This document shows positions 11,448-19,510 of a stretch of 61,989 nucleotides of DNA, piece after piece (the stretch's first letter is position 1; each line of letters begins with the position of its first letter). Location: the NCBI RefSeq assembly GCF_022867795.2, contig NZ_CP107006.1:6247501-6309489 (forward strand), read 5' to 3'. The DNA comes from Chitinophaga horti. Its GTDB lineage: Bacteria; Bacteroidota; Bacteroidia; Chitinophagales; Chitinophagaceae. The notes under the pieces were generated by a model. The model did no database searches and had not been told where the DNA came from. It saw nothing but the letters and a program-made list of their open reading frames with translations. Both the position numbers and the translations under genes were made by a program.

Positions 11448-13172
11448 ATGAAAAGGAAAAGTTTAACCATAGCGTTGCTGGCATTGGCAACAGGAGTTAT
11501 GGCCCAATCCGTTGACGATGGGCTGAAGCATCTTTATTACGGAAAATATCAGTCAGCAAAACAAGACCTGGAAAAAGTAGTGGCTGCAAAGGCCAATGAC
11601 GATAGGGGCTATTATTATCTCGGTATCGCCGAGTTAGGCCTTGAAAACCAGGCAGGTGCTGCTGCCGCTTTTCAGAAAGGCTTACAGGCTGTGCCTAATT
11701 CACCGCTGTTAACAGTGGGTGCGGGCCGTATCGACCTGTTGAAAGGCGATGCCGCTGCAGCTAAGCAAAAGTTTGAAACGGCTATTACAGCAACTAAAAA
11801 TAAAAACGGAGAAGTAGCCCGCGCAGTAGCGGATGCTAATACCGAAGTTAAAGGTGGCGACCGTGCCTATGCATTGAAAGTAATGGAGACATTGCTGAAC
11901 AATGAGGGCGCTAAGAAGAAGGAGATTTACAACGCCACCGCCGCCGATTACATCGAACTGGGTGATGCTTTGCGCTACCTCGGTGGTGAAAACGGTGGTA
12001 AGGCCATCGCTTCCTATGAGAAAGCGATCGATCTGGATCCTAAAAATGCAGAAGCGATCATGAAGCAAGGCCTCGTAAATTACAATGCTAAATTGAAGCA
12101 GCAGGCCCTGGGCGACTGGGTACGGGCAACGACAACCGATCCACAATATGGTCCGGCCTTCTTTGAACTGTATTCATTTTACTTCACGCCACGTGCCGAC
12201 CAGCTGGATATTTCCAAAGCAAAAGATTACCTGCAGAAGTACCTGGCAGTAGCGGATCCGACCGACAAAGTGGGTAACGAATACTATTTGGCGGCCATCA
12301 CCTTCTTTAACAAAGATTACGATGAGGCCATCAACAAGGCGAAAGCCTTGATGCCTGTAGCCAATGAAGTTTTCCAGGGTAAACTGACCCGCCTGATCGG
12401 CGACGCTTATCTGCAGAAAGGTGACTCTTTGAACGCACAGAAGACCATGGATGAGTATGTTGCCAAAGTGGGCGATGCCAAACTGGTAGTAGATGACTAC
12501 AAGCTGCTCAGCGAAATCTATGGTCGCATGAAGTTCGCCGACTCTACTGCACAGGTGCAGAATGATACGAAAGCGCTTACTTACCTGGAAAAATATGCTA
12601 CTTCCGATACGACCAAGGATGCGGACCGTTTCGAAAGTGTAGCGAAGGCATATGCTGCAGCTCACGTATATGATAAAGCCGGTGATTGGTACCAACGCCT
12701 GCTGGACCTGAAACTGGAAAAGAAGGAAAATCCATCCGCGATCGACTATTATAATGTCGGCTTGAACTATTACCGTGGCTCCGCCAGTGAGGCCGGAACC
12801 GACACCACGCTGTTGAATCGTGCAGACACTGCTTTTGGCCGCCTGGCAGAAAAGTTCCCGGATATTACCACCGGCCACTACTGGCGCGGGATGGCGAATG
12901 CCGGTAAGGACGTGGAGGCCAAAACGGGCGTAGCGCTGCCTTACTTCGAGAAGTACATCACCATGGCAGAAAGCGACCCTGCAAAGAACAAGGCAGGCCT
13001 GGTGAAAGCCTACACCTATATTATGGTATACTACTATAATACCGACGACAAGGCGAACCTCCAGAAGTATATGGACAAGGTTTTGCCGCTGGATCCGAAC
13101 AATGAAGCGGCCAAAGCCATTAAAGAAAACCTGGCTTCCAAAACAGGAACAGGGGCCAAAGCCACAAAATAG
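11448..13172 (+). CDS. Secreted TPR-repeat protein 2 (paralog)
   Basis: A 574-residue paralog of the preceding protein, with a signal peptide ending ...GVMAQ and the same mature N-terminus (SVDDGLKHLYYGKYQSAKQD). TPR units, the AAFQKGL-AVPNSPLLT segment and the ITTGHYWRGMANAGKDVEAK segment are shared between the two. Both end with Ala/Lys-rich tails. Similarity extends over the full length, so the pair arose by tandem duplication. The leader between the genes (about 190 nt after the terminator) shares ACCGATTnnnTC before the start codon with gene 1. It ends at a long perfect hairpin terminator. Function unknown beyond periplasmic scaffolding. Confidence 0.85.
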   Translation: MKRKSLTIALLALATGVMAQSVDDGLKHLYYGKYQSAKQDLEKVVAAKANDDRGYYYLGIAELGLENQAGAAAAFQKGLQAVPNSPLLTVGAGRIDLLKGDAAAAKQKFETAITATKNKNGEVARAVADANTEVKGGDRAYALKVMETLLNNEGAKKKEIYNATAADYIELGDALRYLGGENGGKAIASYEKAIDLDPKNAEAIMKQGLVNYNAKLKQQALGDWVRATTTDPQYGPAFFELYSFYFTPRADQLDISKAKDYLQKYLAVADPTDKVGNEYYLAAITFFNKDYDEAINKAKALMPVANEVFQGKLTRLIGDAYLQKGDSLNAQKTMDEYVAKVGDAKLVVDDYKLLSEIYGRMKFADSTAQVQNDTKALTYLEKYATSDTTKDADRFESVAKAYAAAHVYDKAGDWYQRLLDLKLEKKENPSAIDYYNVGLNYYRGSASEAGTDTTLLNRADTAFGRLAEKFPDITTGHYWRGMANAGKDVEAKTGVALPYFEKYITMAESDPAKNKAGLVKAYTYIMVYYYNTDDKANLQKYMDKVLPLDPNNEAAKAIKENLASKTGTGAKATK

Positions 13173-13213
13173 CAGTTTGAACAGCTCAACGGCTGTTATA
13201 ACACATAAGTAGG

Positions 13214-13256
13214 AAGGAGTTTTCACAGTTTTTTGAACGCTGTGAAAACTCCTTTC
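13214..13256 (+). terminator. Terminator after TPR protein 2
   Basis: A perfect 15-bp stem (AAGGAGTTTTCACAG / CTGTGAAAACTCCTT) with an 11-nt loop and a following TTCTGTTTC. It separates the TPR genes from the nuo operon. Confidence 0.85.
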
Positions 13257-13332
13257 TGTTTCTAATAGAAATGTATTCATATCTGATTATATTACATATG
13301 CAAAAAAATAATTAGATTTTCCTCATTGTTCA

Positions 13333-13363
13333 TTTGTATTTTGGTATAGTTACAGTATTTTTG
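13333..13363 (+). promoter_or_regulatory. Promoter of the nuo operon
   Basis: TTTG at 13333-13336, exactly 19 bp, and TATTTTTG at 13356-13363 give a full match to the Bacteroidota consensus. The start codon of nuoA is 40 bp downstream. Confidence 0.8.
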
Positions 13364-13402
13364 CCTGATTGGAATTACATTTCAACTTATTAGGGGAAGC
13401 TT

Positions 13403-13798
13403 ATGTCATTTGGAAGTGAAATTTTAACTGCTACAAATACTCCGTTCAGTTATTTTCCTATTGTGCTGCAAATGCTTGCGGCCCTGGGATTCGTAGCGAT
13501 AACAATGGTGGCCACACACTTTCTCGGCCCTAAACGTAAAACCAGCGATAAACTGATCAACTTCGAGAGCGGTATCGAGCAGAAGGGTAATGCCCGTCAG
13601 CCGGTAGCGATCAAGTATTTTCTGACGGCAATTTTGTTTGTGTTGTTCGATGTGGAAGTGATCTTTTTCTACCCTTACGCTGTTAATTTCAGGGGATTAG
13701 GTTGGGACGGCTTTATGGCAATGCTGATGTTTGTCGGCTTTTTCGTAGGCGGTTTCATCTACATCTGGAAGAAAGGCGCTCTCATGTGGGAGGATTAA
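13403..13798 (+). CDS. nuoA: NADH-quinone oxidoreductase subunit A
   Basis: A 131-residue integral membrane subunit of respiratory complex I. Three hydrophobic segments are seen (about 20-40, 72-92, 100-122) with the conserved loop KLINFESGIEQKGNARQPV between TM1 and TM2 and the PYAVNF motif. NuoA helps couple the peripheral arm to the membrane arm. It is the first gene of nuoA-N, 40 bp after a consensus promoter. An AGGGGA sequence lies ~10 nt upstream of the ATG. Length is normal. Confidence 0.95.
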   Translation: MSFGSEILTATNTPFSYFPIVLQMLAALGFVAITMVATHFLGPKRKTSDKLINFESGIEQKGNARQPVAIKYFLTAILFVLFDVEVIFFYPYAVNFRGLGWDGFMAMLMFVGFFVGGFIYIWKKGALMWED

Positions 13799-13854
13799 GG
13801 CACTTTACTTGCAGTACATTATCTGATAGGGAACTTTTTGAAACTTATATAAAT

Positions 13855-13882
13855 CTCCCGCTCGGGAGGCTAGGAGGTAAAT
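13855..13882 (+). promoter_or_regulatory. Hairpin and strong Shine-Dalgarno before nuoB
   Basis: The nuoA-nuoB spacer ends with a 5-bp hairpin (CTCCC-GCTC-GGGAG, 13855-13868), then AGGAGG at 13872-13877, 5 nt before the nuoB ATG. Shine-Dalgarno sequences this good are rare in Bacteroidota. The CTCC arm could also pair with the GGAG of the ribosome-binding site, so alternative folding could control nuoB translation. That switch is inference. Confidence 0.45.
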
Positions 13883-14446
13883 ATGGCACGTCCGGTTCAA
13901 TTTAATAATAAGGTGAAGATGGTAGAGGCGCCCCAGGGTTATGGCGGCGAAGGCTTTTTTGCCACCTCTTTTGATAAAGTGATTGGTTTGGCCAGGAAAA
14001 ACTCCATCTGGCCGCTGCCCTTTGCAACTTCGTGCTGCGGCATCGAGTTCATGGCGACCATGGGTGCTCACTACGATCTGGCCCGCTTTGGTGCAGAACG
14101 TATGGGTTTTACCCCCCGTCAGTGTGATGTGTTGCTGGTAATGGGTACGATTTCTAAAAAGATGGGTCCTGTATTACGCCAGGTATACCTGCAAATGGCC
14201 GAGCCTCGTTGGGTAATCGCCGTGGGTGCCTGTGCGAGCAGCGGCGGTATTTTCGATACTTACTCTGTGCTGCAGGGCATTGACCAGGTGATACCGGTGG
14301 ATGTATACGTTCCAGGTTGCCCTCCGCGCCCGGAAGCGATCCTGGATGGCTTTATGAAAGTGCAGGAGCTGGTGCATAACGAAAGTTTACGCCGCCGTCA
14401 CTCCCCGCAGTACAAAGAGCTGATGAACTCCTACGGAATTGAATAG
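13883..14446 (+). CDS. nuoB: NADH-quinone oxidoreductase subunit B
   Basis: A 187-residue peripheral-arm subunit that carries the terminal [4Fe-4S] cluster N2 next to the quinone site. The four ligand cysteines are present: the adjacent Cys51-Cys52 (TSCCGIEF), Cys117 (GACASSGG) and Cys146 (VPGCPPRPE). It follows nuoA by 84 bp and is preceded by a strong Shine-Dalgarno site. Length and motifs are normal. Confidence 0.96.
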   Translation: MARPVQFNNKVKMVEAPQGYGGEGFFATSFDKVIGLARKNSIWPLPFATSCCGIEFMATMGAHYDLARFGAERMGFTPRQCDVLLVMGTISKKMGPVLRQVYLQMAEPRWVIAVGACASSGGIFDTYSVLQGIDQVIPVDVYVPGCPPRPEAILDGFMKVQELVHNESLRRRHSPQYKELMNSYGIE

Positions 14447-14499
14447 CACTGGCTTTATCCGACAGCCACAAGCATAGATAACTGTAATTGTATATTGTA

Positions 14500-15021
14500 A
14501 TGTCCCTCACGAACGAACATATTAGAAGCAGGCTTGCAGAGAAGTTTGGTGATGCTATCACCCATGTGGAAGAGCCGTATGGCATGCTTACCTTCACTGC
14601 ACCGAAAGAACTAAACCTGAAGGTGCTGCAGTTCCTGTACGACGAAGAAGACCTGAAGTTCAGGTTTATGACCGACCTCACTGGCGTACACTATCCCGAC
14701 CAGGTGGGTGCCGAACTCGGCGTCGTTTATCATCTTAACAATATGCGCGACAATGTAAAGATCCGCTTTAAGGTATTTACGGCTGTTGCTGCACCACAGA
14801 TATTTACCGCTACCCGCTTGTTTGAGGCGGCGAACTGGATGGAACGCGAAACGTATGACTTCTTTGGAATCGATTTCGTGGGCCACCCGAACCTGAAACG
14901 CATTCTCAATGTGGATGAAATGGATTACTTCCCGATGCGTAAGGAGTTTCCGCTGGAAGACCAGACCCGTATTGACAAAGACGACGAAATGTTTGGTCGC
15001 GGTACAATTGATAAACAGTAA
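14500..15021 (+). CDS. nuoC: NADH-quinone oxidoreductase subunit C
   Basis: A 173-residue 30-kDa-family subunit of the complex I connecting fragment. Conserved DLTGVHYPD, ERETYDFFGIDFVGHPNLKRIL and the PMRKEFPL segments are present; they match the NuoC signature around ERE-DMFGI. Start ATG 14500 is preferred over an upstream in-frame TTG. It is separate from nuoD, unlike E. coli where the two are fused. Confidence 0.94.
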   Translation: MSLTNEHIRSRLAEKFGDAITHVEEPYGMLTFTAPKELNLKVLQFLYDEEDLKFRFMTDLTGVHYPDQVGAELGVVYHLNNMRDNVKIRFKVFTAVAAPQIFTATRLFEAANWMERETYDFFGIDFVGHPNLKRILNVDEMDYFPMRKEFPLEDQTRIDKDDEMFGRGTIDKQ

Positions 15022-15044
15022 TTAGAAATAAGACGAAATGAGTA

Positions 15045-15115
15045 ATGGAAAACAGATGAAGCCGTACCGATGGAGTGGTGATACACACGCCGGGGCCGCT
15101 GTATCTGCTTTCCAT
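15045..15115 (+). other. Long-range inverted repeat in the nuoC-nuoD spacer
   Basis: ATGGAAAACAGAT at 15045-15057 pairs with ATCTGCTTTCCAT at 15103-15115 (12 of 13 bases) around a 45-nt loop. It fills most of the 120-bp spacer, one of the longest in the operon, and ends 26 nt before nuoD. There is no T run, so it is not a classical terminator; an mRNA processing or stability element is possible. Confidence 0.5.
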
Positions 15116-15141
15116 TTCCTTTTTATATCATAATAAAGGCT

Positions 15142-16359
15142 ATGTCAGAGCAGCAACATATAAACCTGCCGGAAGGCTCGATTGAAAAGCAGACAACGAC
15201 GCTGAACCTGGGTCCTACCCACCCGGCTACACACGGTGTATTCCAGAACGTTATGGAGCTGGACGGTGAAAGAGTGGTATCGACCGTTCCTACTGTAGGA
15301 TATATTCACCGGGCTTTTGAGAAAATAGCTGAACGCCGGCCTTATTACCAGATTACGCCGCTGACGGACAGGCTTAACTACTGTTCTTCTCCCATCAACA
15401 ATATTGGCTGGCACCTGACGGTGGAAAAGCTGCTGGGTATTGAAACGCCTAAGCGTGTGGATTACCTGCGCGTGATCATCATGGAACTGGCGCGTATTGC
15501 AGACCACCTGATCTGTAACTCTGTAATCGGGGTGGACAGTGGTGCGTTTACGGGCTTCCTGTACGTGATGCAGTACCGCGAGTTGATTTATGAAATTTAC
15601 GAAGAAGTATGTGGTTCGCGCCTCACGACTAACATTGGTCGTATCGGCGGTTTCGAAAGAAACTTTACGCCCACTGCTTTTGCTAAAATAGAAAAGTTCC
15701 TGAACGAGTATCCGGACGTGTTGCGTGAGTTTGAAAAACTCTTTAACCGTAACCGCATATTCATGGAACGTACGATCGGCGTTGGACCTATCTCCGGCGA
15801 AAGAGCGCTGAACTACGGCTTTACAGGACCTAACCTGCGTGCGACCGGCGTTGACTACGACGTACGTGTGGCGCAGCCTTACAGCTCTTACCAGGATTTT
15901 GATTTCACGATTCCTGTAGGTTCTACGGGCGATACGTACGATCGTTTCCTGGTGCGTAACGGTGAAATGTGGCAGAGCCTCAGCATCATCCGCCAGGCGA
16001 TGGACAAAGTGAAATCGCTGCCGGCAGATGTTTTTCATGCGGATGTACCTGCGTACTACCTGCCTGAGAAAGAGGATGTGTATACAAAGATGGAAGCGCT
16101 GATCTATCACTTTAAGATCGTGATGGGTGAGACGGAAATATTACCTGGTGAAGTGTATCACGCAGTAGAAGGCGGCAACGGCGAACTGGGTTACTACCTG
16201 ATCAGTGATGGTGGCCGCTCTCCCTACAGGCTGCACTTCCGCCGGCCGTGCTTTATTTACTACCAGGCTTATCCTGAACTGGTGAAAGGTGCCATGCTGA
16301 GCGATGCGATCATTTGTATGAGTAGCCTGAACCTGATTGCAGGTGAGCTGGACGCGTAA
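15142..16359 (+). CDS. nuoD: NADH-quinone oxidoreductase subunit D
   Basis: A 405-residue 49-kDa-family subunit that forms the quinone-binding pocket with NuoB. The N-terminal LNLGPTHPATHGV motif has the conserved His pair near the quinone headgroup. GYIHRAFEKIAE, the LNYCSSPINN segment, RIGGFERNF and the C-terminal DVVFGEVDR-equivalent region are recognisable. Length is typical. It is followed 42 bp later by nuoE. Confidence 0.96.
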   Translation: MSEQQHINLPEGSIEKQTTTLNLGPTHPATHGVFQNVMELDGERVVSTVPTVGYIHRAFEKIAERRPYYQITPLTDRLNYCSSPINNIGWHLTVEKLLGIETPKRVDYLRVIIMELARIADHLICNSVIGVDSGAFTGFLYVMQYRELIYEIYEEVCGSRLTTNIGRIGGFERNFTPTAFAKIEKFLNEYPDVLREFEKLFNRNRIFMERTIGVGPISGERALNYGFTGPNLRATGVDYDVRVAQPYSSYQDFDFTIPVGSTGDTYDRFLVRNGEMWQSLSIIRQAMDKVKSLPADVFHADVPAYYLPEKEDVYTKMEALIYHFKIVMGETEILPGEVYHAVEGGNGELGYYLISDGGRSPYRLHFRRPCFIYYQAYPELVKGAMLSDAIICMSSLNLIAGELDA

Positions 16360-16401
16360 AGATTATTAGCGAAATAAATTACAAACTCGAAGGGGTTTAT
16401 T

Positions 16402-16896
16402 ATGATACAATTTTCTGAAGAGAAGCTGAATAAAGTAAAGGAGATCATGGCACGCTACCCGGAGGGGAAGCAGAAAAGTGCGCTGATACCGGTGTTGCAC
16501 CTGGCGCAGGAAGCATTTGGCGGCTGGTTAAGCTCCGATACGATGGATTATGTAGCAAGCCTGCTGCAGATCACCAACATCGAAGTGTACGAGGTGGCAA
16601 CCTTTTACAGCATGTTTAACCTGCAACCCGTAGGCAAGTACCTGTTTGAAGTTTGTCAGACTGGACCCTGCATGGTTAACGGTTCCGACCAGATCATTGA
16701 CTACATTAAACAGAAGCTGGGCATTGGCGTTGGTGAAACCACCCCCGATGGCCTTTTTACTTTAAAGACGGTAGAGTGCCTGGGCGCCTGCGGTTACGCA
16801 CCTATGATGCAGCTGGGCAAACATTACCGCGAGCACCTGACGCCTGCAAAAGTAGATGCCATCATCGACGAGTGCAGAGCGAAAGCCGGGAATTAA
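16402..16896 (+). CDS. nuoE: NADH-quinone oxidoreductase subunit E
   Basis: A 164-residue 24-kDa-family subunit of the NADH dehydrogenase module with a thioredoxin-like [2Fe-2S] fold. Ligands are Cys85 and Cys90 (CQTGPC) and Cys126 and Cys130 (CLGAC). EVATFYSMFN (64-73) is the usual signature. An AAGGGG sequence lies ~10 nt before the ATG. Its presence with nuoF and nuoG indicates that this complex I oxidises NADH directly. Confidence 0.95.
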   Translation: MIQFSEEKLNKVKEIMARYPEGKQKSALIPVLHLAQEAFGGWLSSDTMDYVASLLQITNIEVYEVATFYSMFNLQPVGKYLFEVCQTGPCMVNGSDQIIDYIKQKLGIGVGETTPDGLFTLKTVECLGACGYAPMMQLGKHYREHLTPAKVDAIIDECRAKAGN

Positions 16897-16993
16897 GCAT
16901 AAGCTGAAGTGTGCGACGCAACGGAGGTTGAATAGTATTACCAAAGCTGATCTCATAAAGAAAGAAAATATAACAACGCTAACAGCGGAGAAC

Positions 16994-18355
16994 ATGGGAC
17001 GAAAATTATTGCTAGACAAAGCGCATATAGAAGGCATCCGGTATTACGACGTATACCGGAAGAACGGAGGTTATGCAGCGGCTGAAAAGGCCCTGAAGTC
17101 CATGACGACCGACCAGGTGCTGGACGAAGTGAAAAAGAGCGGCCTGCGTGGTCGTGGTGGTGCGGGCTTCCCGACGGGATTGAAATGGAGCTTTATCGCC
17201 AAACCGGAAGGTGTTCCCCGTTACCTGGTGTGCAACGCGGACGAATCTGAACCAGGTACGTTCAAAGACCGTTACCTGATGGAGTTTCTCCCTCACCTGC
17301 TGATCGAAGGCCTGTTGATTTCGAGCTATACACTCGGTGCCAACAGCACTTATATATACATCCGTGGCGAATATGCGTGGATTCCGGATATCCTGGAAGA
17401 AGCGATTGCCGAAGCCAAGAAGAACGGCTGGCTGGGTAAAAACATCCAGGGTACCGGCTTCGATCTTGAAATATATGTACAACGCGGCGGCGGCGCTTAC
17501 ATCTGCGGCGAAGAAACAGCGCTCATCGAATCACTCGAAGGTAAGCGCGGTAACCCAAGACTGAAACCACCATTCCCGGCGGTGAAAGGTTTGTGGCAGT
17601 CGCCTACCGTGGTAAACAACGTAGAAACACTGGCGGCCGTAGTGCCGATCATCAATATTGGTGGTGAAGAGTATGCAAAGATTGGTGTTGGTAAATCAAC
17701 CGGCACGAAACTTATTTCTGCATGCGGCAACATCAACAAACCTGGTGTGTATGAAATAGACATGACCATCAGCGTGGAAGAATTTATTTATTCTGAAGAA
17801 TACTGCGGCGGCATTCCTAACGGCAAACGCCTGAAGGCTTGTATCCCCGGCGGATCTTCCGTACCCATCCTGCCTGCTAACCTGTTGCTGACTACCGCAA
17901 AAGGAGAGAAGCGTATGATGAACTACGAAAGCCTGAACGACGGTGGTTTTGCTACCGGAACTATGATGGGATCGGGCGGTTTCATTGTGCTGGACGAAGA
18001 CCAATGCGTGGTTCGTCACACCCTGAGCCTCGCACGCTTCTATCACCACGAAAGCTGCGGACAGTGTAGCCCTTGCCGTGAAGGTACCGGCTGGATGAAA
18101 CGTGTGTTGTTGAACATCGAGAACGGTAAAGGTAAAATGAGCGATATCGATCTGCTGTGGGACATCCAACGTAAGATCGAGGGTAATACGATTTGTCCGC
18201 TGGGTGATGCGGCGGCCTGGCCGGTAGCGGCGGCGATCCGTCACTTCCGTGACGAGTTCGAGTGGCATATTACGCACCCGGAAGAAGCGCTGAAACGCAA
18301 CTTCGGACTGGCACACTACGCCGATCCATTACCGGTACCACAGCCTGTAGCCTAA
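16994..18355 (+). CDS. nuoF: NADH-quinone oxidoreductase subunit F
   Basis: A 453-residue 51-kDa-family flavoprotein where NADH reduces FMN. The NADH/FMN-binding GLRGRGGAGFPTG lies at residues 50-62, NADESEPGTFKDR at 81-93 and GAYICGEETAL at 167-177. The [4Fe-4S] N3 ligands are Cys355, Cys358, Cys361 (ESCGQCSPCREG) and Cys401. I start at ATG 16994 because residues upstream in the longer frame look unlike NuoF and overlap nuoE. A 97-bp spacer follows nuoE. Confidence 0.96.
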   Translation: MGRKLLLDKAHIEGIRYYDVYRKNGGYAAAEKALKSMTTDQVLDEVKKSGLRGRGGAGFPTGLKWSFIAKPEGVPRYLVCNADESEPGTFKDRYLMEFLPHLLIEGLLISSYTLGANSTYIYIRGEYAWIPDILEEAIAEAKKNGWLGKNIQGTGFDLEIYVQRGGGAYICGEETALIESLEGKRGNPRLKPPFPAVKGLWQSPTVVNNVETLAAVVPIINIGGEEYAKIGVGKSTGTKLISACGNINKPGVYEIDMTISVEEFIYSEEYCGGIPNGKRLKACIPGGSSVPILPANLLLTTAKGEKRMMNYESLNDGGFATGTMMGSGGFIVLDEDQCVVRHTLSLARFYHHESCGQCSPCREGTGWMKRVLLNIENGKGKMSDIDLLWDIQRKIEGNTICPLGDAAAWPVAAAIRHFRDEFEWHITHPEEALKRNFGLAHYADPLPVPQPVA

Positions 18356-18402
18356 TTAGCAAACATGACGCGCCGATGCGCGAAAAAATATAAGTCATTA
18401 TT

Positions 18403-19503
18403 ATGGCGGAAGAAAAGAAATTATTCAAAGTTACGATCGACAATATCTCTGTTGAGGTAGAGCCGGGCACCACCATCCTGAATGCTGCCCGCCAGATTGG
18501 AGGAGATATAGTGCCCCCGGCTATGTGCTATTACAGCAAGTTGCAGGGGAGTGGCGGTAAATGCCGTACCTGCCTGGTAAAAGTGAGCAAAGGTTCTGAA
18601 GCAGATCCGCGCCCTATGCCTAAGCTGGTGGCCAGCTGCCGTACTACCGTAATGGACGGTATGGAAGTAGCCAACATCACCTCTCCCGAAGTAATTGAAG
18701 CCCGTAAAGGTGTAGTAGAGATATTACTGCTGAACCACCCACTGGACTGTCCCATTTGTGACCAGGCTGGTGAGTGTCATCTACAGGACCTTAGCTACGA
18801 GCATGGTGTAAGCGCAACCCGTTACGAGTTTAAGCGCCGCACGTTCGATAAAGTGGACCTGGGCGACAAGATCCAGCTGCACATGACGCGTTGCATTCTT
18901 TGCTACCGTTGCGTATTTACAGCCGATCAGCTCACCGAGAAACGCGAGCACGGCGTACTGGGGCGTGGTGAACATGCCGAAATCGGTACTTATATTAAAG
19001 AATCACTGGATAACGACTTTATCGGCAACGTGATCGACGTTTGCCCGGTAGGCGCCCTTACCGATAAAACCTTCCGTTTCAAAAACCGCGTATGGTTCCT
19101 GAAGCCGGTAGATGCACACCGCAACTGCGAAAATCCGAAGTGCTGTGGTAAAACCACGCTTTGGATGAGAGGCGAAGAAGTGTTTCGTGTAACCGCCCGT
19201 AAAGATGTGTATGGAGAAGTGGAAGCCTTTATCTGCGATACCTGCCGCTTCGATAAAAAGGAAGCGAAAGACTGGGTAGTGGAAGGTCCGCGTAACATCA
19301 GCCGCTCCAGCGTTATTTCCCAGAATCACTATGTAAAAACAGTGAAGCCGCAGGAAACCATCGAGAAGGTACTGGATGGCCGCAAGCCGAAACTGCTGAT
19401 GGACATTCACACAGTGAGCGAGGTAAACCGTCCGGGAATTGACTTGTCGCAGATCGAAGGTCCGGCGCATTCCGATGACTTTAATAAGAAAGGAGTTCAA
19501 TAA
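18403..19503 (+). CDS. nuoG: NADH-quinone oxidoreductase subunit G, short form
   Basis: A 366-residue subunit with an N-terminal [2Fe-2S] ferredoxin domain (Cys42, Cys54, Cys57, Cys79) and then the NuoG His-Cys3 and [4Fe-4S] motifs (LDCPICDQAGECHLQD, CILCYRCVF). A partial Mo-bis-MGD-type Fe-S domain follows (NCENPKCCGK...CDTCRF). It is far shorter than the ~800-900-residue NuoG of E. coli and lacks the large molybdopterin-oxidoreductase-like C-terminal region. The stop is 7 bp before nuoH with no sign of a broken frame, so the short form is probably native; short NuoG is known in some Bacteroidota. Confidence 0.9.
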   Translation: MAEEKKLFKVTIDNISVEVEPGTTILNAARQIGGDIVPPAMCYYSKLQGSGGKCRTCLVKVSKGSEADPRPMPKLVASCRTTVMDGMEVANITSPEVIEARKGVVEILLLNHPLDCPICDQAGECHLQDLSYEHGVSATRYEFKRRTFDKVDLGDKIQLHMTRCILCYRCVFTADQLTEKREHGVLGRGEHAEIGTYIKESLDNDFIGNVIDVCPVGALTDKTFRFKNRVWFLKPVDAHRNCENPKCCGKTTLWMRGEEVFRVTARKDVYGEVEAFICDTCRFDKKEAKDWVVEGPRNISRSSVISQNHYVKTVKPQETIEKVLDGRKPKLLMDIHTVSEVNRPGIDLSQIEGPAHSDDFNKKGVQ

Positions 19504-19510
19504 TTGATTT

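Noticed and set aside
12174..13280. 368-codon antisense ORF opposite the second TPR gene
   Set aside because: Shadow of a repeat-rich gene; crosses a terminator.
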